NCBI GenBank assembly: GCA_046727955.1
Contig: JBKPDO010000338.1
Coordinates: forward strand, 1 to 5,375
Source of the DNA: DASVXQ01 sp046727955
GTDB lineage: Bacteria; Actinomycetota; CALGFH01
Reading direction: 5' to 3'
DNA: 5,375 nt
The notes under the pieces were generated by a model. It was not told where the DNA came from and did no database searches. It was given only the letters and a program-made list of their open reading frames with translations. This document shows positions 1 through 4,736 of the stretch, piece after piece. The position numbers were made by a program, and so were the translations under genes. Within the stretch, counting starts at the first letter, position 1. Every line of letters starts with the position of its first letter.

Positions 1-1
1 G

Positions 2-100
2 AACCAGCGTCGCCTGCACGGCGCGCTGGACCACATCCCACCTGCAGAACACGAAGCCCTGTACTACCGTCAGCTCCAACAGTCCAAGGAGGTCGGGTAA
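2..100 (+). CDS. IS3-family transposase (OrfB), C-terminal fragment
   Basis: The last 32 codons of a transposase run in from the left edge and stop at TAA (98-100). The fragment begins NQRRLHGALDHIPPAEHEAL and is followed by a YYRQ segment. In the IS3 OrfB integrase domain (rve superfamily) the catalytic glutamate is followed by an N-x-x-R-x-H-x-x-L region and then a P-P-A-E/x-x-E-x-x-Y-Y stretch, which is what is seen here. The DDE catalytic residues themselves lie upstream of the window. The full protein would cut and join DNA ends during IS transposition. It is partial only because of the window edge, and there is no sign of a frame break in the visible part. Confidence 0.8.
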   Translation, partial: NQRRLHGALDHIPPAEHEALYYRQLQQSKEVG

Positions 101-106
101 ACCCAA

Positions 107-140
107 CGGTTCAGGCCTCCATCAAACCCAGGGCAGTTCA
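107..140 (+). repeat. Terminal inverted repeat region (right) of the IS3-type element
   Basis: The segment ends in AAACCCAGGGCAGTTCA at 124-140. Its reverse complement begins with TGA, as expected for an IS3 tip, and it lies just past the transposase stop codon. The matching left repeat is outside the window, so the repeat length is a guess. Confidence 0.55.
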
Positions 141-150
141 CCTGCTGACC

Positions 151-414
151 GTGGAGATCCAACTCGTTGCGCTTCAAGCAGCAGGCGATCGGGTCCCATC
201 CCATGCACTGGGTCCGATTGCCTTGATCGGGGCTGTGGGGCTGATCACAGCCGGACTGGTGGCGCGGAAGACTGCAAGCCTCCGATTCGTGGTGTTCTAC
301 GGATTGGTCTACGTCTTCCTGCTCATCCCGGTGAAGCTGTGCGCGATCTCAACGCTACGCGAGGCCTCCTGGAGGACCAGGCGACTGGCTGGCCGGGTGG
401 CGCAGACCGTCTAG
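151..414 (+). CDS. Small two-helix membrane protein, possibly a truncated remnant
   Basis: This is an 87-codon ORF starting at GTG 151 and ending TAG 412-414. I do not recognise a family. Two hydrophobic stretches are visible: about residues 20-38 (rich in A, I, L, G) and 45-66 (F, V, Y, L), joined by a short basic loop (RK at 39-40). The C-terminal tail is Arg-rich (WRTRR), which would favour a cytoplasmic end. No Shine-Dalgarno motif precedes the GTG, and the frame stays open back through the IS end at 140. The IS may therefore have cut off the original 5' part of a longer gene. Third-position GC is lower than in the better genes here. It could be a real small membrane protein, a gene remnant, or a chance ORF. 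Confidence 0.4.
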   Translation: MEIQLVALQAAGDRVPSHALGPIALIGAVGLITAGLVARKTASLRFVVFYGLVYVFLLIPVKLCAISTLREASWRTRRLAGRVAQTV

Positions 415-533
415 CCCGACGAGGACCGAAGCGGTGGGCGAATACACCACCAATGGGCCGGTAGGGGAGTGTGCTCGATCGTGGCCAACTCACCCATCGC
501 GTGTCATGCCTCCCGCCGCTACAGCTCGGTCAG

Positions 534-555
534 CAACGTCGGAGAACGCGATCGC
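534..555. repeat. Short copy of the 3' end of the Cys-rich gene
   Basis: The segment 534-555 matches 1201-1222 at 20 of 22 bases. The 1201-1222 copy lies inside the 3' end of the Cys-rich gene. On the minus strand the two copies encode AIAFSDVADRA and AVAFSEVAEPD, and the differences keep similar residues (D/E, I/V). The match lies just downstream of rnhA, while the intact copy lies just upstream. It may be the fossil of a duplicated paralogue. The frame around the copy is broken by stops, so it is not annotated as a gene. Confidence 0.4.
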
Positions 556-628
556 GACAGAGTTCACCGTGTATCACCGTCGTAGTCGCCGCCCGAAGGG
601 CAACGTTCGTGCGGTGCGTGCAGGCGCC

Positions 629-1135
629 TCACGGTGTCGGTCGTGGCGATCCCAGGTCCGAGACGTTGCCCTGTTGGCCCTGCTGGGTCCGACATGCCCT
701 CTTGGCGAGCTGGTCGACCAGCTCGTTCATCGGCTCGCCCGAGTGGCCTCGCACCCAACGGAACCTGATGGCCCGGTGCCGCACGATCTCGATGAGCGGC
801 TCCCACAGGTCGCGGTTGGCGGCCGGCTTCCGCTGGCGGTTGCGCCAGTTGCGCAGGAGCCAGCCCTCCCACCACTGGTCCCGGAAGCAACGGATGACGT
901 AGGTCGAGTCGCTCACCACCTCAAGCGGACCGTCGAGCGCTCGGACCGCCTCGAGCACGGCGGTGATCTCCATGCGCTGGTTCGTCGTCCGCGCCGCCGC
1001 CCCGCTGGCGTACCGGCCCCGCGGCACGGCCCAGGCCCAGCCGCCCGGCCCGGGGTTCACCGAGCAGGCACCGTCGGTGTAGACGACTGTGGCCGCCCTC
1101 CCAGGCAGCAGTGGCTTTCCGGTGGGGCCGCTCAC
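629..1135 (-). CDS. rnhA: Ribonuclease HI
   Basis: This 168-aa type 1 RNase H cleaves the RNA strand of RNA:DNA hybrids in the cytoplasm, serving R-loop and primer removal. The RNase H fold and all catalytic positions are visible: D21 in YTDGAC, E56 in QRMEITA, D76 in VVSDSTYVI, H131 in WVRGHSG and D141 in NELVDQLA. These correspond to the DEDD set plus the flexible-loop histidine of the E. coli enzyme. The basic-protrusion region is present at about residues 88-104 (WW, then WRNRQRK). Length is near the usual ~155 aa, plus a short polar C-terminal tail of about 20 residues with no recognisable motif. There is no hybrid-binding domain and no phosphatase fusion. The GTG start at 1133-1135 leaves about 14 residues before the first beta strand. 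It lies 30 bp behind the Cys-rich gene on the same strand, so the two are probably co-transcribed. Confidence 0.93.
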   Translation of the reverse strand: MSGPTGKPLLPGRAATVVYTDGACSVNPGPGGWAWAVPRGRYASGAAARTTNQRMEITAVLEAVRALDGPLEVVSDSTYVIRCFRDQWWEGWLLRNWRNRQRKPAANRDLWEPLIEIVRHRAIRFRWVRGHSGEPMNELVDQLAKRACRTQQGQQGNVSDLGSPRPTP

Positions 1136-1165
1136 CCGCTCGCCTGCTCTGCTGTCACCGCGGCG

Positions 1166-1411
1166 CTACTCACAGTCGACGTCCTCACCGTCGGGCTCGG
1201 CAACCTCGGAGAACGCGACCGCCAGGCACCCTTCGTCGGGCTGGTCGGTCGGCGTGCACGAGCAGGTGTTTGGCGATTGCCAGCAGCGGCAGCAGACCGG
1301 ATCGGCATGGCGCGCATCCTGGGTGCCGGCGCCCAAGACCTGCCAGGCCAGATAGCGCCCGCCCAGGCAGCGCTGTGCCTGCTGCTGCGCGGTGAGGTGG
1401 TAGGGAAGCAT
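1166..1411 (-). CDS. Small cysteine-rich protein of unknown function, upstream of rnhA
   Basis: This 81-aa ORF runs from ATG at 1409-1411 to TAG at 1166-1168. Almost all of its codons end in G or C, while the competing frames give Arg/Ser/Pro-rich noise, so it looks genuinely coding. I do not recognise a family. There are eight cysteines: C15, a central cluster C40, C41, C43, C50 and C52 (PVCCRCWQ, then CSC), C62, and C80 next to the end. The cluster could bind zinc or an iron-sulphur centre, but this is inference. The C-terminal third is acidic (SEVAEPDGEDVDCE). There is no signal peptide or membrane helix, so a cytosolic location is likely. No clear Shine-Dalgarno site precedes the ATG; the frame is open upstream, but the codons there are less convincing. 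It sits 30 bp before rnhA, which suggests a shared transcript. Confidence 0.6.
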   Translation of the reverse strand: MLPYHLTAQQQAQRCLGGRYLAWQVLGAGTQDARHADPVCCRCWQSPNTCSCTPTDQPDEGCLAVAFSEVAEPDGEDVDCE

Positions 1412-1752
1412 CGGACCAGCGTAGCCCGGCGGTGACCCTGGCGATTCCGCAGAACGGGCGCTGTCCCGGGTGTGTGCTGGTGGGGGAGTGGTCGCCGAGA
1501 GCGACCGGGCCGGCGCCGGCGGCCGCTGGCCCGACCCGTGTGCCGCGCCGGCCAACGGCCCCGTGCCTGCTGGCTCGTGCTGCTCCCGTGGCCCTCGCCG
1601 CCGGCGACTGCGCCACGGCCCGGATGCCACCCACCGACCAGCCCGGCGCAGCAGCACCTCGAGCGAGGCCTCGCCGACGCGCACCTGTGCCTGGGGCATA
1701 CCCAGGTTGGTCGAGCCTCCGGCCGGCGCCGATGCGGGCTGGCAGGGCGTAG

Positions 1753-1781
1753 TTGTCGAACGCGTGTTCTCATGGGACGAT
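1753..1781 (+). promoter_or_regulatory. Possible promoter for the gene at 1824
   Basis: TTGTCG at 1753-1758 and GACGAT at 1776-1781 are spaced by 17 bp and lie 42 bp before the start codon. The first box matches the sigma-70 -35 consensus at 4 of 6 positions, and the second matches the -10 at only 3 of 6. The spacing and position are good but the boxes are weak. Confidence 0.22.
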
Positions 1782-1811
1782 GACGGTGGCACGTGGAGGC
1801 GCGGAGCGCCG

Positions 1812-1819
1812 AAGGGAGG
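1812..1819 (+). promoter_or_regulatory. Ribosome binding site of the gene at 1824
   Basis: AAGGGAGG ends four bases before GTG 1824. It is the best Shine-Dalgarno match in the window and is the reason for choosing this start over the longer open frame upstream. Confidence 0.6.
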
Positions 1820-1823
1820 CGAC

Positions 1824-2189
1824 GTGGCGAGGTCGGAGTACCAGGCGGAGCAGGCCGCCGCGCCGCCGGCGACCACCGCAGCCTACGCGGTGGTGCGTCG
1901 CCTCGCCGAGGTGTGGGGGGTCCGCGCCGCCGGCCCCGAGGCGGTGCTGGTCACCGACGGCCAGACGCTTGAGGTCCTCGGCCGCGGCGGGCTGGCGGCG
2001 TCCTACGCCCGCCAGGCCCACCAGCGGTTCCGCCCGGGCGGCGACCCGGTCGCGGTCCTGCAGGGGCTGTGCCGCGGGTCGAGCTACTTCCACGTCGACG
2101 GGCCGACGGTCGCCGCCGAGCCGCTCGGGCAGCTGGTCGGCCACCTCGCCGACCGTTACGGGCTCGCGCCGCTCAGCACCATCAGGTAG
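1824..2189 (+). CDS. Hypothetical protein, 121 aa
   Basis: Starts at GTG 1824 behind a strong ribosome binding site and ends at TAG 2187-2189. I do not recognise the family. Codon third positions are almost all G or C and the composition is that of a soluble mixed alpha/beta protein. There is no signal peptide, membrane helix or cysteine cluster (a single Cys, in GLCRGSS). An Ala-rich N-terminus (QAEQAAAPPATTAA) leads into a probable helix (YAVVRRLAEVWGV). Next come a short strand-turn segment (AVLVTDGQTLEVLGRGG), a helical part (ASYARQAHQRF) and a C-terminal helix (LGQLVGHLADRYGL). The frame is open far upstream, but that part reads as noise. Its last 34 bp overlap the 3' end of the convergent HipA-like gene, so simultaneous expression of the two would produce complementary RNA ends. 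Confidence 0.65.
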   Translation: MARSEYQAEQAAAPPATTAAYAVVRRLAEVWGVRAAGPEAVLVTDGQTLEVLGRGGLAASYARQAHQRFRPGGDPVAVLQGLCRGSSYFHVDGPTVAAEPLGQLVGHLADRYGLAPLSTIR

Positions 2190-3042
2190 GCGTCGCGCTC
2201 CGCCTCCAGCAGCTCCAGCCGCCCGGTCAGCAGCCGCCAGCACCGGCGCGCGTGGGCGGGGTCGACGTCGGCGAGGTCCAGGGTGCGCAGCGCCAGCCCG
2301 GCCAGGGCGACGAAGCGGTCGTAGCGGCGGCGAGCTCGTCGGCGGTGACCAGCCCGGCGGCCGCGACGCGCAGCATGACCCGCAGGCTGGTGGGGGCGGT
2401 CCACTGCCGCAGGTAGCCGGGCAGCTCGACCTGCAGGCGCTGGCTGAGTAGCTCGTCGTAGCTTACGGCTCCCAGCTCCTGGGGGCCGCGGCCGAGCAGC
2501 GCAAACCCTGGTCGATCGCGACGATCCGCTTGAGCGGCGCCCGGCCAGGCTCAGCACCAGCCAGTTGCGGTCGTTGCCGGCGTCGTCGTTGTCGACCAGG
2601 AACGCAACCAGCAGCTCGCCAACCAGGCTGGCCGGGTCGGCCAGGTCCTGGGCGAGCCGGCCGAGCGCGGCCTGGTCGGGGCCGAACAGCGACGGTTCGC
2701 CGGCGATGTCGACGCCGGCGGCGAGCAGCTCCCCCTCGTCGGGCTGGTCGGCGACGTGATGGATGAGGACCAGGTCGCCGCGGTCTGCTCGGCCGGGCAC
2801 GAACCTGGCTTGCGGCCGTGGGAGCCCGAGCGGCTGGGCGAGCCGGGCGCAGATCACCTCGTTGGCCGCGTCGAACTCGGCCGTGGCGGCCTTGGCGAAC
2901 CAGCGGCGGCCGGTGGCTTGTTCGACGACCAGCCGGACCTGGCCGGCAAGCCCTGCCTCGTCGGGGACCGGACGACAGCGAACCGGGCGGTGTCAGCGAG
3001 GTCGTCGCCCGTGCGGAGCTCGGGGAACGGGTCAACGGTCAT
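2156..3042 (-). pseudogene. HipA-like kinase gene interrupted by four single-base frameshifts
   Basis: The coding signal walks through the minus-strand frames from ATG 3040-3042 to a stop at 2156-2158. Breaks lie near 2963-2966, 2540-2542, 2503-2508 and 2325-2331. Each needs one extra base; adding four gives 891 nt, exactly 296 codons plus stop. The repaired protein resembles HipA-like kinases. An early GRRWFAK supplies a candidate ATP-binding lysine. It is followed by FDAANEVICARLAQPLGLPR, matching the family's N-E-x-x-x-A-R-L-x-x-x-L-G-L-P block. Further on, NDRNWLVL stands where the catalytic loop is expected, and VAIDQGFALLG fits the metal-binding D-x-G segment. The exact D/N spacing of the catalytic loop is not canonical. 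The C-terminal ~90 residues are helical (YDELLSQRL, DELAARYDRFVALAG, RLELLEAERDAYL). A GTG at 3064-3066 could add eight residues. Breaks in G/C runs leave sequencing error as a live alternative to a true pseudogene. Confidence 0.6.
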
Positions 3043-3053
3043 GCGCAGCTTGG

Positions 3054-3059
3054 AGTCTA
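3054..3059 (-). promoter_or_regulatory. Possible -10 box of the HipA-like gene
   Basis: TAGACT on the minus strand fits the actinobacterial TANNNT pattern and lies 11 nt before ATG 3042. No Shine-Dalgarno motif lies between them. This suggests transcription starting at or very near the start codon (leaderless). No good -35 box is seen. Confidence 0.3.
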
Positions 3060-3204
3060 CTGGCACGTCCTGGCGATGCTTTCACCTGGAGCCTACGCGG
3101 TCGCCCTGACAGCCCAGCGTGGAGCGATCCTTACCCAGGGAATCGTGGCTTCCCTGCACCCAGAAAACCAGCGGCGCCGACGGCGGCGTGAGAGCAGAAG
3201 AATC

Positions 3205-3226
3205 CCAGCTCCCCGTGGGGAGCTGG
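3205..3226. repeat. Perfect 10-bp inverted repeat (hairpin)
   Basis: CCAGCTCCCC (3205-3214) and GGGGAGCTGG (3217-3226) are exact reverse complements with a GT spacer. The arm is preceded by GAAGAATC, and no T-run follows on either strand, so a classical terminator is not indicated. It lies between two divergent genes, where a terminator is not expected. An operator is possible. The GAATCCC...GGGGAG look also recalls the right-end hairpins of IS200/IS605-type elements downstream of tnpB, but no TnpB coding remains are recognised beside it. Confidence 0.6.
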
Positions 3227-3336
3227 TGGATGGATGCTACCAAGGGACGGCGCTGCAGCGGGCTCTCGATGCAGGGGCGAAACGGATCGAGGAGTCGTCC
3301 GCTGCGGCGGTGCGCGACTGCCGGAGTTGATCGACG

Positions 3337-3342
3337 TACCCT
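3337..3342 (+). promoter_or_regulatory. Possible -10 box of the AbiTii gene
   Basis: TACCCT fits TANNNT and ends 9 nt before ATG 3352. No Shine-Dalgarno motif is present, which again suggests a leaderless transcript. A clear -35 element is not seen. Confidence 0.3.
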
Positions 3343-3351
3343 AGCCGCATC

Positions 3352-4197
3352 ATGAGGAAGGGGGACCGGGGACTCATCGGTGAGATCGAGCGGGGCGCCC
3401 TCGACGAACGCACGCCGATCGGAGCTGTTCTGCGTAAATGCCTGATGTTGGGCGGCAAGGCGGGTTCCGAAGAACTGCGCACCTGGGCGACACGGGAGCT
3501 CCAAGGCTATGGGCCAGACGACGAGTTGCCGGGCTACCGGGTGATCCCAGCCGTGATCAAGGTCGACTTCACAAACGTGCGCTTCCACGTCACCGGCCAG
3601 CGGATCAGCCCGCACAACCTCCCGGACGTGGTGCGGGAGCATGTGGACGAGACGCTGCACCTGCGGATGGGTATCGGCGAGATCGAGGCGCTCGCGCGGC
3701 GGCCCGACGACGACAAGGGTCTCCGCTTTTCCCTGCCCGGCGGCGCCGACATCGCCACCTTGATGAACCACGAGATCGGGGAGCCGTACCAGCACATCCA
3801 GGAGGTCTACTGGTCGGTCAGCCCCATCAGTCTTCGTGGCGTCATTGATCAAGTACGCACAACCCTGACGGCTCTCGTCGCCGAGCTGGTGGCCACCATG
3901 CCTGACGATCAGGACATCCCCTCTTCTGCCGTCGCCGCCAATGCAGTCAACGTCGCTGTCCATGGCCGCCGGTCAAGGCCCGTTGCTTGTGAGCGTGACC
4001 TGAGCCGCAAGGTGGTCTGCGTCAGCGTCGACGTGACGCTGGACCACCGGCAGGGTCCTCACGCCTGTCCGAGAGGTCCGGTTCGGCTACCCGGGCTGCC
4101 CGCCGTCGTCTGCCTGTTGTCGTCGCCGCCGTCGAGGTGGTGGCCCGGCTCGCTGCGACGAGGCCGGGCGCCTAGGCGGCTGGCATGGGTGGTGTAG
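3352..4197 (+). CDS. AbiTii-domain protein (putative phage-defence/abortive-infection related)
   Basis: The ORF has 281 codons from ATG 3352 to TAG 4195-4197. Residues ~8-205 match the AbiTii domain as I know it. An N-terminal block LIGEIERGALDERTPIGAVL leads into LRKCLMLGGKAGSEELRTWA and RELQGYGPDDELPGYR. Next come VTGQRISPHNLPDVV, RMGIGEIEALAR, the SLPGGADIATLMN segment, the YQHIQEVYWSVSPISLRGVID segment and QVRTTLTALVAEL. The block ends with AVNVAVHG. AbiTii domains occur in proteins linked to abortive infection, but their biochemistry is not established, so the role here is inferred from the domain. It is soluble, with no membrane helix. After residue ~205 (nt ~3966) the sequence becomes Arg/Pro/Ser-rich and overlaps antisense ABC-transporter remains. 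The true C-terminus may be near there, with the tail gained by frameshift or rearrangement. It diverges from the HipA-like gene. Confidence 0.72.
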   Translation: MRKGDRGLIGEIERGALDERTPIGAVLRKCLMLGGKAGSEELRTWATRELQGYGPDDELPGYRVIPAVIKVDFTNVRFHVTGQRISPHNLPDVVREHVDETLHLRMGIGEIEALARRPDDDKGLRFSLPGGADIATLMNHEIGEPYQHIQEVYWSVSPISLRGVIDQVRTTLTALVAELVATMPDDQDIPSSAVAANAVNVAVHGRRSRPVACERDLSRKVVCVSVDVTLDHRQGPHACPRGPVRLPGLPAVVCLLSSPPSRWWPGSLRRGRAPRRLAWVV

Positions 4198-4405
4198 GCG
4201 ATCAGGGTGACCCCGAGCACGACGCGGCCGGCCAGCGACGCGACCGCGACGCGCGAGGTCTGCGTGCTGCTGAGCACCAGCAGCATTACCGGCAGCAGTA
4301 CCCCGGCCACCAGGCGTTGGGATTGCGGCCCAGCAGCAGCTGGTAGCGGACCTGCGCCAGGAGGACCGGCCCGGGTCCAGGGAGGCTGGCTGGTCTAGGC
4401 CCCAT
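4059..4405 (-). pseudogene. ABC-2 type transporter permease, N-terminal remnant with frameshift
   Basis: Reading starts at ATG 4403-4405, overlapping the stop of the ATPase remnant by 11 bp. The N-terminus contains LLAQVRYQLLLGRNPNA, the typical cytoplasmic lead-in of ABC-2 permeases. The frame then breaks near 4305-4312; one added base continues into the first helix (GVLLPVMLLVLSS). A second helix region follows (LAGRVVLGVTLIAYTTHASRL), matching the G-V-T-x-x-A-Y-x-T-H-A motif of this family. After about 4173 the resemblance ends and the frame runs in hydrophilic sequence to TGA 4059-4061. The remaining four helices are absent, so it cannot form a normal six-helix permease. It is a truncated relic of an efflux-type transporter, overlapping the 3' end of the AbiTii ORF on the other strand. 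Confidence 0.5.
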
Positions 4406-4479
4406 CGACCACGAGCTCGCGCTGCTCGCCTCCGCCCACCACGGCGAGGCCGTGGCATGACCAGCACACGCCCGGCCCG
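4395..4479 (-). pseudogene. C-terminal scrap of an ABC transporter ATP-binding protein
   Basis: On the minus strand RAGRVLV (4479 downward) is followed, after a frame change, by CHGLAVVGGGEQRELVVDGA and TAG at 4395-4397. This resembles the end of an ABC ATPase: a strand, the H-loop histidine, then a short beta segment ending in V-x-D-G. The stop overlaps the permease ATG by 11 bp, the usual translational coupling of ATPase and permease genes. Walker A, Walker B and the signature motif are not visible upstream. The piece is very short, so the call leans on its position next to the permease. Confidence 0.35.
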
Positions 4480-4736
4480 CTCCCGGTGCCGAGAGCATCG
4501 CACCGTCCTCGCCGGCGTCAAGGCCAAGCCCCCGGGGTGGCCTGCGGCCAGCCTTGACACCGGCTACGGGCGGCAACAACCAGCACCGGTCGGGAGCGGG
4601 CAGAAGAGAAGACCAACAGGCCAAGATCCGTCTAACCGAGGTCTCTGCGGTTTCGGGGGATTGCCAGACTGGACACTCCAGCGACCGTGTAAGTCGCCGC
4701 GCTTCCTCCGGACACCTCGTTCACCGCCCCCGGTAT
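4480..4736. other. Non-coding stretch between ABC remnants and the sigma factor gene
   Basis: About 257 bp with no supported ORF. Apart from the inverted repeat at 4517-4558, nothing recognisable is seen. The part nearest the sigma gene (4600-4736) is less GC-rich than its surroundings and could be a boundary between segments of different origin. Confidence 0.4.
4517..4558. repeat. Inverted repeat with a GC-rich loop
   Basis: GTCAAGGC (4517-4524) and GCCTTGAC (4551-4558) are perfect reverse complements, 26 bp apart. The loop contains CCCCGGGG and two GGCC blocks that can extend the pairing. There is no T-run, so a rho-independent terminator is only weakly suggested. It could also be a repetitive extragenic element. 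Confidence 0.45.

Larger units (their letters stand above)
1..140 (+). mobile_element. Right end of an IS3-family insertion sequence
   Basis: The left edge of the window lies inside an insertion sequence. It holds the C-terminus of an IS3-type transposase (stop at 98-100), then about 40 bp of non-coding DNA ending in GGGCAGTTCA at 131-140. Read from outside in, this end begins TGAACTGCCC, and IS3-family elements typically start with TGA and end with TCA. The tip is therefore placed at 140. The left end, the first transposase ORF and the target-site duplication lie outside the window, so completeness and activity cannot be judged. The family call rests on the protein tail and the end sequence together. 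Confidence 0.75.
1412..1823. other. 412-bp stretch without a well-supported gene; possible broken minus-strand ORF
   Basis: Very GC-rich DNA between the minus-strand Cys-rich gene and the plus-strand gene at 1824. All frames are open for long stretches, so ORF length means little. The best candidate is on the minus strand from ATG 1697-1699. It begins MPQAQVRVGEASLEVLLRRA and looks protein-like to about 1625. It then turns into low-complexity Arg/Pro text unless the reading moves to the neighbouring frame, which a single missing base would allow. No family is recognised and no homologous end is visible. It could be the 5' end of a frameshifted gene lying ahead of the Cys-rich gene, or simple non-coding DNA. 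Confidence 0.25.
3067..3351. other. Divergent intergenic region between the HipA-like and AbiTii genes
   Basis: 285 bp with no ORF I can support; plus-strand readings here are Arg-rich and lack a start signal. It contains the perfect hairpin at 3205-3226 and must hold the promoters of both divergent genes. Confidence 0.5.

Noticed and set aside
564..890. Minus-strand ORF of 108 codons
   Set aside because: Alternative frame of rnhA with Pro/Arg-rich composition; only its last part (564-630) lies outside rnhA and has no start of its own.
434..1435. 333-codon plus-strand ORF and shorter plus-strand ORFs within it
   Set aside because: They are antisense to rnhA and the Cys-rich gene, whose motifs and codon bias are clear. 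The plus-strand readings are Arg/Pro-rich and have no recognisable domain.
1470..1823. N-terminal extension of the 121-aa protein back to 1470
   Set aside because: The composition changes to noise before 1824, and a strong ribosome binding site sits directly before GTG 1824.
1132..1876. Long minus-strand ORFs of 149-236 codons
   Set aside because: Mostly low-complexity Arg/Pro/Ala text typical of open frames in GC-rich DNA. Only the 3' part (1166-1411) and perhaps the start near 1699 look like protein.
1753..2451. 232-codon plus-strand ORF
   Set aside because: Extremely Arg-rich shadow of the 1824-2189 gene and of the opposite-strand kinase gene.
3205..3226. Hairpin as a rho-independent terminator
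   Set aside because: No T-run follows on either strand and the flanking genes are divergent, so no transcript is expected to end here.
2756..3330. Plus-strand ORFs over the kinase 5' end and the intergenic region
   Set aside because: Antisense to a segment with clear kinase-family similarity; no ribosome binding site or recognisable domain.
3082..3963. 293-codon minus-strand ORF antisense to the AbiTii gene
   Set aside because: The plus strand carries the conserved AbiTii sequence; the antisense frame is open only because of codon bias.
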